Shown piece by piece: positions 1-5,942 of a stretch of DNA of 6,887 nucleotides; the stretch's first letter is position 1; each line of letters begins with the position of its first letter. Below the pieces are notes generated by a model that searched no databases, was not told where the DNA came from, and saw nothing but the letters and a program-made list of their open reading frames with translations. A program made the position numbers and the translations under genes. Source of the DNA: Spirochaetota bacterium (GTDB lineage: Bacteria > Spirochaetota > UBA4802 > UB4802); contig JAKPOE010000332.1 of NCBI GenBank assembly GCA_029548025.1, positions 1 to 6,887 on the forward strand. The letters run 5' to 3'.

Positions 1-22
1 TATCACTTCTCTCTAAATTCAT
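1..22 (-). CDS. Possible start of a downstream gene (first 7 codons only)
   Basis: An ATG at 22-20 opens a frame reading MNLERSD that runs off the left edge of the window. It is preceded by a good Shine-Dalgarno match, AGGTGA at 34-29, with a 6-nt spacer, and by a perfect TATAAT hexamer at 60-55, about 32 nt upstream of the ATG. This layout closely resembles the one in front of scpA. Too little coding sequence is present to name the product. It could be the next gene after cmk with its own promoter, or a chance ATG. In many bacteria cmk is followed by rpsA, but seven residues cannot test that. Confidence 0.4.
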
Positions 23-54
23 ATCACTTCACCTATATTCATTACTTTTACACA

Positions 55-60
55 ATTATA
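55..60 (-). promoter_or_regulatory. Candidate -10 box (TATAAT) for the left-edge gene
   Basis: On the minus strand a perfect TATAAT lies at 60-55, about 32 nt before the candidate ATG at 22. No good -35 hexamer is present at 16-18 bp: the sequences there are TAAAGA, ATAAAG and TATAAA. A TTGACT exists at 90-85, but its 24-bp spacer is too long for a normal sigma-70 promoter. In AT-rich DNA a lone TATAAT is weak evidence, and the support comes mainly from its position relative to the Shine-Dalgarno and ATG. The rest of 23-198 holds no other gene and no convincing intrinsic terminator after cmk. Confidence 0.3.
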
Positions 61-198
61 CAATGAAAGGAATTACTCTTTATAAGTCAATTTTATTTTA
101 GCAATAATTTAAAGCTATATCCAAAAATTACATTATTTGTACGACACAATATAACATTCATAAATATATACCATCACCCCACACCACCATGACAATAG

Positions 199-888
199 CT
201 AACAGTATTGTATTTTTGTATTGATTAAAGAATAAATACTTTGCACAACCTCATCCTGTGTCATATTACTTGTATCAAGATATATTGCATCATCTGCTTT
301 TTTCAATGCACCAAATTTCCTTTTCATATCCTGTTCATCTCTACGCCTGATTTGTGTTTTCAATTCATTGAGGTCAACTTCTTTACCCTTCAGGGAATAC
401 TCTAAAGCTCTGCGTTTTGCTCGTTCATCAACTGATGCATCCAGATATATCTTGATAATGGCGTCAGGAAAAACAACCGTTCCAATATCTCTTCCATCAA
501 CAATAATGGAATGGTCCCTGGCCCATTCACGCATCAGAGCATTAACAAAGTGCCGTACTTCAACAATATCTGAAATTTTCCCAATATGCGATGCTATAGT
601 TTCACTGCGAATTTTTTCACTAACATCTATCCCATTACAGATAGTTGTACAACTTCCATCAGCATTAAACACCTGTTCAAGATGTATAGCATTGAGGTGA
701 CTGCACACATCTTCAGGTGTGAATGATTCACCCGATTTTTCCAGTACATATAATGTTATAGCTCTATACAGAGCTCCTGAATCAATATACTGCAATCCCA
801 TTCGTTTAGCTACTTCCCGCGCAACAGAGCTCTTACCCGATCCAGCAGGCCCATCTATAGCAATAACTATATTTTTATTTTTATTCAT
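199..888 (-). CDS. cmk: Cytidylate (CMP/dCMP) kinase
   Basis: This gene encodes a cytoplasmic enzyme that transfers phosphate from ATP to CMP or dCMP, recycling cytidine nucleotides for RNA, DNA and lipid synthesis. The 229-residue product matches the usual length of bacterial Cmk. It has a P-loop GPAGSGKSS at residues 13-21, the nucleotide-binding DSGALYR at 36-42, DGRDIGTVVFPDA at 131-143 (R133-D134 correspond to the CMP-contacting pair of the family), and the lid motif RRRDEQDMKR at 181-190 with catalytic arginines. I chose ATG 888 because it places the P-loop at the family position and has GGGA at 900-897 upstream; an in-frame codon at 948 would add 20 non-homologous residues inside tyrA. 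The start overlaps the 3' end of tyrA by 8 bp, implying translational coupling. The gene appears intact and is the last of the scpA-to-cmk run. Confidence 0.96.
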   Translation of the reverse strand: MNKNKNIVIAIDGPAGSGKSSVAREVAKRMGLQYIDSGALYRAITLYVLEKSGESFTPEDVCSHLNAIHLEQVFNADGSCTTICNGIDVSEKIRSETIASHIGKISDIVEVRHFVNALMREWARDHSIIVDGRDIGTVVFPDAIIKIYLDASVDERAKRRALEYSLKGKEVDLNELKTQIRRRDEQDMKRKFGALKKADDAIYLDTSNMTQDEVVQSIYSLINTKIQYC

Positions 889-1756
889 TATATTTTTCCC
901 ATTCTTGGCGGATAGTAGCAAAATACTTATACAGCAACGTTCTATCATTGGTTTGTGCAGCCTGTTGCATTATGCTTTTTATATGCAAGAGTGAATTGAT
1001 ATATGAATCAAGTGCATTCACAATATTACCATGATTGAGCAAAACAATATCTGCCCACATATCAGGTTTGCCGCCAGCTAATCTTGTCATATCTCTAAAC
1101 CCTTTGCCAATAAATGGCTCTATGGTACTATATGTATTGTTTGCAATGCTATCAAAACTATCAACTAATGCAGTGGAGGCAATATGAGGCAGATGACTTG
1201 AATAGGCAACTCTTGCATCGTGCAGTTGTGCATCAATAATGATAGTGTTACATTCTAACATCTTCCAGAATGTTTCAATTTTTTTTATATCACTTTCTTT
1301 ATTTTTATCATGAGGTGTTATGATAACCCATGCATTGCCAAGCAGGGAATGGGAGCTGTATTGGTACCCGGATTTTTCAGAACCAGCCATGGGATGGCAT
1401 CCAATAAACTGGCATGCCCTATCATGTGTAATAATTGAATCAATAATAGATTGCTTCACACTTCCTGCATCTATTATTAGGGCTTCATTTTTTAAATCAT
1501 CACTGCTCAACAATGAATGAATTAAATCAATAGATGAAAGCACCGGTGTTGCAACAATAAATAAATCCACGTCACTACAATCTATTTTATTTATAGAGCC
1601 AATATCATCAACAACACCTTCTTCTTTAGCACCCTGCAATAGCTCAGGATTCCTGCCATATGCTCTAATAACAATTTCATAATTTTTTTTCTTGAGCATC
1701 CTGGCGATAGATCCTCCAATCAGTCCCAGGCCAATTATTGCAACTGTATTAAACAT
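881..1756 (-). CDS. tyrA: Prephenate dehydrogenase (monofunctional TyrA)
   Basis: This gene encodes the oxidative decarboxylase that converts prephenate to 4-hydroxyphenylpyruvate with NAD(P)+, the branch leading to tyrosine. The 291-residue protein opens with a Rossmann dinucleotide-binding motif GLGLIGGS at 9-16. It carries the TyrA signature HPMAGSEKSGY at 121-131 (H121 is the expected catalytic histidine), SSHLPH at 186-191, and FRDMTRLA at 220-227, where R225 should bind the prephenate carboxylate. It has no fused chorismate mutase and no C-terminal ACT domain, so it is the short monofunctional form, probably without its own feedback site. Arogenate specificity cannot be excluded from sequence. 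The start is ATG 1756, which shares one base with the aroF stop (TGATG); an in-frame TTG one codon upstream is less likely. Its 3' end overlaps cmk by 8 bp. Confidence 0.94.
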   Translation of the reverse strand: MFNTVAIIGLGLIGGSIARMLKKKNYEIVIRAYGRNPELLQGAKEEGVVDDIGSINKIDCSDVDLFIVATPVLSSIDLIHSLLSSDDLKNEALIIDAGSVKQSIIDSIITHDRACQFIGCHPMAGSEKSGYQYSSHSLLGNAWVIITPHDKNKESDIKKIETFWKMLECNTIIIDAQLHDARVAYSSHLPHIASTALVDSFDSIANNTYSTIEPFIGKGFRDMTRLAGGKPDMWADIVLLNHGNIVNALDSYINSLLHIKSIMQQAAQTNDRTLLYKYFATIRQEWEKYNE

Positions 1757-2772
1757 CAATACATACCTCTTCCCAAAGCCTGTGCAACACTAACAAGTTT
1801 TTTCTTTAATTCAACAAGTTGTTCATAATTAATTGTTTGCTGTCCATCAGACATTGCTTCTTCCGGATTGGGGTGCGCTTCCACCATTATTCCATCAGCA
1901 CCTGCTGCAACATATGCTAAAGCTGCAGCTACAACATAATCTTTAAGTCCCATTGCATGGCTTGGATCACATATAACAGGAAGATGCGAAAAATCTTTGA
2001 GCACAGGCACAGCTCCGGCATCAAGAGTATTGCGTGTAACATCCTCAAAAGTACGAATACCCCGTGGACATAAAATAACCTGCTTATTCCCCTGTGAAAG
2101 AATATATTCTGCCGACATCAAAAATTCATTAATAGTGGCACTCATACCACGCTTTAAAAGAATAGGCTTATCGATTTTACCCAACTCCTTTAATAAATTA
2201 AAATTCTGCATATTTCGTGTCCCCACCTGCAATACATCGGCACACTCAGCTATTAATCCCACATCCCGTGGATCCATCACTTCGGTAATTATCGGTAATC
2301 CCGTTTCTTCTTTTGCTCGTGCTAAATATTTCAAACCTAACGCTCCAAAACCCTGAAATGTATAGGGAGAAGAACGGGGCTTGTATGCACCAGCCCTGAG
2401 CAGGGATGCTCCTGCCTTTTTTACCATCTTTGCATGCTCAATTATTTCTTTCTCACCTTCAACAGCGCATGGCCCGGCTACTAAAACTAATTTATCGCCA
2501 CCTATGACAACATCACCAACCCGTACCATAGTTCTATCAGGATGAGTCTCTTTACTTGCTAACTTATATGGCTTTAATATAGGTTTTACTGACTCAACCC
2601 CTGAAATTGCTTCAAGCGGTTGTTCGCGAATGATATCCTCATCACCAATAACAGTAATAATAGTACGGTATTGTCCTTTTGAAACATGTGGCTGTAAATT
2701 TAGCGATGTTATCTTTCCAACAATATGATCAATTTCATCTTGTGTTATATTAGGTTTTAATACAATAATCAT
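1756..2772 (-). CDS. aroF: 3-Deoxy-7-phosphoheptulonate (DAHP) synthase, type I-beta with N-terminal regulatory domain
   Basis: This gene encodes the enzyme that condenses phosphoenolpyruvate with erythrose-4-phosphate to DAHP, the entry step of the shikimate pathway. The 338-residue protein closely resembles the Thermotoga maritima enzyme in length and layout. Residues 1 to about 70 form a ferredoxin-like domain (MIIVLKPN, VSKGQYRTIITVIGD), which in T. maritima confers feedback inhibition by tyrosine and phenylalanine. The TIM-barrel follows, with AGPCAVEG at 99-106, RAGAYKPRSSPYTFQG at 126-141, KRGM at 207-210, CPRGIRTFE at 235-243, DPSHAMG at 269-275 and EAHPNPEEAMSDGQQ at 298-312. The expected metal ligands are all present: C102, H272, E298 and D309. 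There is no fused chorismate mutase. It follows pheA after 30 bp and overlaps tyrA by one base. The start has a very strong Shine-Dalgarno. Feedback control here is inferred from homology; the paralogue label aroF is conventional. Confidence 0.96.
   Translation of the reverse strand: MIIVLKPNITQDEIDHIVGKITSLNLQPHVSKGQYRTIITVIGDEDIIREQPLEAISGVESVKPILKPYKLASKETHPDRTMVRVGDVVIGGDKLVLVAGPCAVEGEKEIIEHAKMVKKAGASLLRAGAYKPRSSPYTFQGFGALGLKYLARAKEETGLPIITEVMDPRDVGLIAECADVLQVGTRNMQNFNLLKELGKIDKPILLKRGMSATINEFLMSAEYILSQGNKQVILCPRGIRTFEDVTRNTLDAGAVPVLKDFSHLPVICDPSHAMGLKDYVVAAALAYVAAGADGIMVEAHPNPEEAMSDGQQTINYEQLVELKKKLVSVAQALGRGMY
1766..1774 (-). promoter_or_regulatory. tyrA ribosome binding site inside aroF
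   Basis: The minus strand reads GGGAAGAGG here, lying within the last codons of aroF. It ends 9 nt before ATG 1756. Together with the TGATG stop-start overlap it supports ATG 1756 as the start and termination-reinitiation coupling of tyrA to aroF. Confidence 0.6.
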
Positions 2773-2779
2773 ATACCAT

Positions 2780-2786
2780 CTCCTCC
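2780..2786 (-). promoter_or_regulatory. Strong aroF ribosome binding site
   Basis: GGAGGAG on the minus strand lies 7 nt before ATG 2772. It is the best Shine-Dalgarno in the window and fixes the start. It sits in the 30-bp gap after pheA, so aroF is probably initiated independently and efficiently although co-transcribed. Confidence 0.8.
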
Positions 2787-2802
2787 ATTAACAAAAAATA
2801 TT

Positions 2803-3849
2803 TTATTCATGCTTCTCAGCCTCATATGATCCTAATATCTTCAAAAATATTGTTTCCTGTTTCATATTTTCTAACGCTTCCTGTACCACCGGATCTGTTT
2901 TATGTCCCATAAAATCTATAAAAAAATTATATGCCCACATTTTTCGTTTATCAGGACGCGATTCAATCATTGTCATATTTATACCATGATCGCTGAATGG
3001 CTTTAACAGTTTATACAGAGCTCCAGGCTGATCTTTAACTGCACATACTATTGATGTCTTATCATTTTTTGAAGGTGGATTGGCATGTTTACCTAAAACT
3101 AAAAAGCGGGTAAAGTTTTGTCGTGAATCTTCAATCCCATCAGCAATAATATTCAGATTATAAATTTTGGCAGAAATAGTTGAAGCGATAGCTGCCGAAT
3201 ATTTATCCCATGAAGCTGTTTCAGCAGCTTTTGCCGTTGAATTTAGCTGAATTATTTCTACATTGGGTACATTTGCTTTAAGCCAGTTTTTACATTGAGC
3301 CAATGATTGAGGATGGGAATAAATCTTTTTAATCTTATCGATGTTGTCACATACTGACAGCAAGCTATAGGTAATACGCAAATATTTTTCAGAAACAATA
3401 TTTAAATCTGTTTCAAGAAATTCATCCATGGTATAGGTCACTGCACCTTCAGTAGTATTCTCAATTGGAACAACACCAAATGTTGCTCTGCCTGTTTCAA
3501 CCTCATCAAAGACATCAGAGATAGTTCTATGAGCCATTGCTTCAATAGCATCTCCAAAGATTTCCAGAAGTGCAATGTGGGTAAACGTTCCTATGGGTCC
3601 TAAATAAGCCACCGTGATAGGCTTTACAATTGATACTGCCAGTGAAAAAATTTCAGTTGCTATTTTTTCAACTAATTCTATAGTTAATGGTGGCCTGGCA
3701 TGTTGCTTAAGATTCGAAATCATCTTTGCTTTTACAGCAAATATGCCCTGTTCCCCATCTTGAACAACATCCTTTAATTCTTTTATATACGTATCAACAT
3801 ATTGAGAAATTGTTTCAACAACAGTATTTTCAAAATTACTATTCTCCAT
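2803..3849 (-). CDS. pheA: Prephenate dehydratase with ACT domain and degenerate chorismate-mutase-like N-terminus
   Basis: This gene encodes the enzyme that converts prephenate to phenylpyruvate, the branch to phenylalanine. In the 348-residue product, residues 77 to about 256 are the dehydratase: YLGPIGTFTH at 82-91, PIENTTEGAV at 128-137, SHPQSLAQC at 178-186, NSTAKAA at 203-209, and catalytic NFTRFLVLG at 245-253 (T247). Residues about 265-345 form an ACT domain with GAL at 276-278 and ESRP at 296-299, the usual phenylalanine-binding motifs, so feedback inhibition is expected. Residues 1-76 occupy the place of the AroQ chorismate mutase of P-proteins, and LTIELVEKIATEIFS at 55-69 resembles its last helix. 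However, the region has a single arginine (R52) and lacks the usual catalytic Arg/Lys/Gln set, so mutase activity is doubtful. ATG 3849 was chosen over TTG 3864 because only the former has a well-placed Shine-Dalgarno. It follows scpB by 1 bp. Confidence 0.93.
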   Translation of the reverse strand: MENSNFENTVVETISQYVDTYIKELKDVVQDGEQGIFAVKAKMISNLKQHARPPLTIELVEKIATEIFSLAVSIVKPITVAYLGPIGTFTHIALLEIFGDAIEAMAHRTISDVFDEVETGRATFGVVPIENTTEGAVTYTMDEFLETDLNIVSEKYLRITYSLLSVCDNIDKIKKIYSHPQSLAQCKNWLKANVPNVEIIQLNSTAKAAETASWDKYSAAIASTISAKIYNLNIIADGIEDSRQNFTRFLVLGKHANPPSKNDKTSIVCAVKDQPGALYKLLKPFSDHGINMTMIESRPDKRKMWAYNFFIDFMGHKTDPVVQEALENMKQETIFLKILGSYEAEKHE

Positions 3850-3850
3850 T

Positions 3851-4480
3851 TCACTCCTCTTCAAAATTATATTCTTTTATCTCGGATAATTTTGGTAAAT
3901 CTGACAATTTATTCAATCCAAAATATTTCAAAAACTCATCAGTAGTACCATATAATAAAGGTCGTCCCGGAATATCTTTTCTTCCAACCGGTCTGATGAG
4001 ATTCTTTCGCATCAGTGCTGCCAGCATCATTCGGGAAGATACTCCACGCAATTCCTCAATTTCTGCCAACATAATTGGCTGTTTATAGGCAATGATAGCT
4101 AATGTTTCAAGCATCCCTTTTGATAATGTTTCTTTCTTCTTATACCCCATAGCCTGCCGTACGGCAGCAGCAAATTTAGGATTTGTAACAAACTGATATC
4201 CGCCAGATATTTCAACAAGCTTAATTCCTCTATCTCTGTCTTCATATTCATCAATGAGCGAATCAATAATTATTTTTGCATGTGTTGCATCTATTCCTAT
4301 TTGCTTTGTAAAAAAATTGAGCGGTACTGGTTCAGAAGAAATAAAAAGAATAGCTTCAATAATACCAAAAATATCATTCCCCTCTGACATCTCTTCAGAT
4401 AATTCGTCCTGAGAATTAATTTCATCAGCTCCATCTACCTTTTCTAAATTTTCATTTTCCTGGACGCTATCATCATTCAT
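3851..4480 (-). CDS. scpB: Segregation and condensation protein B
   Basis: ScpB is the winged-helix (kite) subunit that dimerises and binds ScpA in the bacterial SMC condensin, acting on the nucleoid in chromosome compaction and origin segregation. The 209-residue protein has the two expected winged-helix halves: residues about 37-113 (IFGIIEAILFISSEPV near 37-52, GYQFVTNP at 94-101) and about 118-188 (LETLAIIAYKQPI at 124-136, ELRGVSS at 143-149, LIRPVGRKDIPGRPLLYGTT at 161-180, EFLKYFGL at 182-189). Residues 1-36 are a strongly acidic, probably disordered extension (many D and E), longer than in minimal ScpB proteins. ATG 4480 has AGGAAA at 4491-4486 with a 5-nt gap. An internal Met at residue 31 would give a shorter form but has no clear advantage. 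It follows scpA after 25 bp, the standard scpA-scpB pairing. Confidence 0.95.
   Translation of the reverse strand: MNDDSVQENENLEKVDGADEINSQDELSEEMSEGNDIFGIIEAILFISSEPVPLNFFTKQIGIDATHAKIIIDSLIDEYEDRDRGIKLVEISGGYQFVTNPKFAAAVRQAMGYKKKETLSKGMLETLAIIAYKQPIMLAEIEELRGVSSRMMLAALMRKNLIRPVGRKDIPGRPLLYGTTDEFLKYFGLNKLSDLPKLSEIKEYNFEEE
3854..3860 (-). promoter_or_regulatory. pheA ribosome binding site, deciding the start
   Basis: AGAGGAG on the minus strand overlaps the last codons of scpB and ends 4 nt before ATG 3849. The alternative in-frame TTG at 3864 lies upstream of this site and has only A/T-rich sequence before it, so the ATG is preferred. The arrangement TGA-A-ATG suggests coupled translation of scpB and pheA. 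Confidence 0.65.
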
Positions 4481-4505
4481 AATTATTTCCTATGTCGATG
4501 TTACC

Positions 4506-5255
4506 TCAATATATTAATTCAGCTTTTTCCAACGATTTTTTAAAAATATACATATTGCCAAATTGTACATTTTGTAATACTGCTATTGCACCAATACGGA
4601 TCATTTCCAATACCGCCAGCAACGTAACTACCACTTCCATCCTGCCAGGTTTTTGTGGAAATAGCTCATTAAACTCAATCTGCTCTTTATCCTGCAGCAT
4701 GCTTATAAGTAGTATAATACGATCACTAACAAGAATTTCATCAAATACTATGCTCTGGCTCTCAACCTCTTTTTCAGATTCAAGGACATCAACAAAGGCA
4801 TTGAGAAGATCAAAAAGGTTAACTTCTAAATATACAACTTCATCATTGTTAACAAGATTGGGCTGCCTTGTAAATACATCTGATTGCATTGCATGTAATG
4901 AAATCAAATTCTTTGAAGCAAGCTGATATTTCTTAAATTCAAGTAATTTTTGTATTAATTCAGGGGGCAAAGGTGGAACAAAAAATTCATCTCCAATATC
5001 AGCACCAGGTAATAGTGCTTTTGATTTGTAGTAAATAAGCTCGCTTGCCATAACAATAAAATCCATAGCAATTGGAATATTTATCTTCTCCATAAGGGAC
5101 AGATAGTTACAATACTGATCAGTAATTTCAGCTATGGAAACCTGCGTTATTTCTATTTTAGACTTTTTAATAAGCTCCCATAGTAAATCCAGTGGACCTT
5201 CAAAATTATTTATATGCAAAATACATTGCGCTTCAATTTCCTGTGATGAAACCAT
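4506..5255 (-). CDS. scpA: Segregation and condensation protein A (kleisin)
   Basis: ScpA is the kleisin that bridges the two heads of the SMC dimer and recruits ScpB, forming the condensin ring on the nucleoid. The 249-residue product has the N-terminal hallmark FEGPLDLLWELI at 18-29 followed by KIEITQVSIAEITDQY at 33-48, then DFIVMASELIYYKSKALLP at 65-83, all typical of ScpA. A variable middle contains acidic linkers and helices (about 84-200). The C-terminal winged helix ends in VVTLLAVLEMIRIGAIAVLQ at 208-227 and FGNMYIF at 232-238, the SMC-head-binding part. ATG 5255 gives the full family N-terminus. No recognisable Shine-Dalgarno precedes it, in contrast to the downstream genes. The gene is the first of the operon, about 30 nt downstream of a strong sigma-70-type promoter. 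Confidence 0.95.
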   Translation of the reverse strand: MVSSQEIEAQCILHINNFEGPLDLLWELIKKSKIEITQVSIAEITDQYCNYLSLMEKINIPIAMDFIVMASELIYYKSKALLPGADIGDEFFVPPLPPELIQKLLEFKKYQLASKNLISLHAMQSDVFTRQPNLVNNDEVVYLEVNLFDLLNAFVDVLESEKEVESQSIVFDEILVSDRIILLISMLQDKEQIEFNELFPQKPGRMEVVVTLLAVLEMIRIGAIAVLQNVQFGNMYIFKKSLEKAELIY

Positions 5256-5286
5256 GATTTAACCACAATTACAAATAGTTTTTTTA

Positions 5287-5314
5287 ATTATAAAAAAAAG
5301 ACTATTAATGACAA
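5287..5314 (-). promoter_or_regulatory. Sigma-70-type promoter for scpA-scpB-pheA-aroF-tyrA-cmk
   Basis: On the minus strand TTGTCA (5314-5309, 5 of 6 consensus bases) is followed after 16 bp by a perfect TATAAT (5292-5287). Transcription would start near 5280, giving a leader of about 25 nt before ATG 5255, too short for a riboswitch or attenuator. This is the best promoter match in the window, and all five downstream junctions are 30 bp or less, so it probably drives the whole six-gene run. The spacer contains a T8 run. Regulation by an operator is not evident. Confidence 0.65.
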
Positions 5315-5321
5315 TCTTTTT
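5295..5321 (-). terminator. Weak hairpin with T-tract downstream of cheY, overlapping the scpA promoter
   Basis: In minus-strand RNA AAAAAGAUU (5321-5313) can pair with AGUCUUUUU (5303-5295) through one G-U wobble around a 9-nt loop, followed by three further U residues. It lies about 80-105 nt after the cheY stop, where a terminator might be expected. The stem has a single G-C pair, so stability is poor and termination efficiency doubtful. The same bases include the -35 and spacer of the scpA promoter. It may be only a by-product of A/T runs. Confidence 0.22.
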
Positions 5322-5400
5322 ATTTATGCAACGATAATTAATTTTTATTATTTAAATAATACAAGTTTGCAATAATTCCTTAATTCATTCTACGATGTAT

Positions 5401-5760
5401 TTATGCTAATGCCTTATCTGCGGCTTTTTGAAGTCTTTCGGGAGGGAATGGTTTAACTACAAAATCTTTAACTCCAATTTTTATTGCTCTGGTTAATAAA
5501 TTTTCCTGACCCAAAGCGGTTACCATTATAATACGTGCATTGGGATCAAACAGTAAAATTTCCTCAGCTGCTTCAATACCATCTTTTTCACGCATTGTAA
5601 TATCCATGGTAACCAGATCAGGCCGTAATTTTTTATAAAGCTGAACAGCTTCAACACCATTTTCAGCCTCACCAATAATTTCATGCCCTCTTGGGACCAA
5701 CGCATCTTTAACAAGGGTTCTCATAAATTTTGCATCATCTACTATTAGTATTTTAGCCAT
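5401..5760 (-). CDS. cheY: Chemotaxis response regulator CheY (stand-alone receiver)
   Basis: CheY is a single-domain receiver, phosphorylated by CheA, that normally binds the flagellar switch to change rotation. The 119-residue product is a complete receiver with no output domain: acidic pair D8-D9 (ILIVDD), phospho-acceptor D53 in VTMDITM, T81 in MVTALGQ, and K103 in DFVVKPF. The residue four positions after D53 is arginine (DITMREKDG) instead of the very common proline. ATG 5760 was chosen because GGGG at 5771-5768 is 7 nt upstream; the in-frame ATG 5766 is only 1 nt from it, and a GTG at 5796 would add a non-homologous 12-residue tail. It lies 182 bp after cheB and 145 bp before scpA. Chemotaxis CheY is favoured by the cheB neighbour and domain size, but another stand-alone receiver role is possible. 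Confidence 0.88.
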   Translation of the reverse strand: MAKILIVDDAKFMRTLVKDALVPRGHEIIGEAENGVEAVQLYKKLRPDLVTMDITMREKDGIEAAEEILLFDPNARIIMVTALGQENLLTRAIKIGVKDFVVKPFPPERLQKAADKALA

Positions 5761-5767
5761 AGCCATA

Positions 5768-5771
5768 CCCC
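5768..5771 (-). promoter_or_regulatory. cheY ribosome binding site, deciding the start
   Basis: GGGG on the minus strand, in context TTGGGGTATGG, has a 7-nt spacer to ATG 5760 but only 1 nt to the in-frame ATG 5766. It therefore supports the protein beginning MAKILIVDD. Confidence 0.5.
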
Positions 5772-5820
5772 AATGTATATAATATCCCACATCCACACAC
5801 CAGTATATAATCTTAAATAC

Positions 5821-5848
5821 ATATTACCGATAAGCCTATTTCATTCAA
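5821..5848 (-). promoter_or_regulatory. Candidate cheY promoter in the cheB-cheY gap
   Basis: The 182-bp gap 5761-5942 contains no open frame of note. On the minus strand TTGAAT (5848-5843) is followed after 16 bp by TAATAT (5826-5821), each matching four of six consensus bases, which would start transcription about 50 nt before cheY. The match is modest and chance A/T similarity is quite possible; read-through from cheB is an alternative. No GC-rich hairpin terminator for cheB was seen in the gap. Confidence 0.25.
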
Positions 5849-5942
5849 GAAAAATTTTTATTAATTACAATTTTTTACTAATACTCCTGCATTGAATACT
5901 CTTATAAACTTTAACCGCCTAATAACAGCTATAACAAGCAAC

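Noticed and set aside
171..188. G-rich run on the minus strand just after the cmk stop (four GG-or-longer tracts), with a loosely similar G-rich stretch upstream of cheY at 5768-5801.
   Set aside because: A two-layer quadruplex is conceivable, but the shared core is only 7 bases (TGGTGTG) and nothing else supports a repeat family or function.
23..198. Possible small ORFs of about 10-13 codons and a small stem (TTGT/ACAA) between cmk and the left edge.
   Set aside because: The ORFs are too short and lack conserved features; the stem has four base pairs and no adjacent T-tract, so it is not a credible terminator.
368..994. Plus-strand open frames opposite cmk and tyrA, and similar ones opposite aroF, pheA, scpA and cheB.
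   Set aside because: They are antisense to strongly conserved genes, and their translations show no recognisable family motif, so they are frame shadows.
3850..3864. TTG at 3864 as the pheA start, which would add five residues.
   Set aside because: It has no Shine-Dalgarno, whereas ATG 3849 has AGAGGAG at close spacing.
5347..5360. Perfect 14-bp palindrome ATTATTTAAATAAT between cheY and scpA.
   Set aside because: It consists only of A and T in very AT-rich intergenic DNA and lies upstream of the promoter, so chance is a sufficient explanation; no second copy was noticed.
5826..5917. Half-sites resembling a flagellar sigma-28 promoter: TAAAGTTT on the minus strand near 5910 and CCGATAA on the plus strand near 5827.
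   Set aside because: The two halves are on opposite strands and far apart, and neither has a matching partner at the required spacing.
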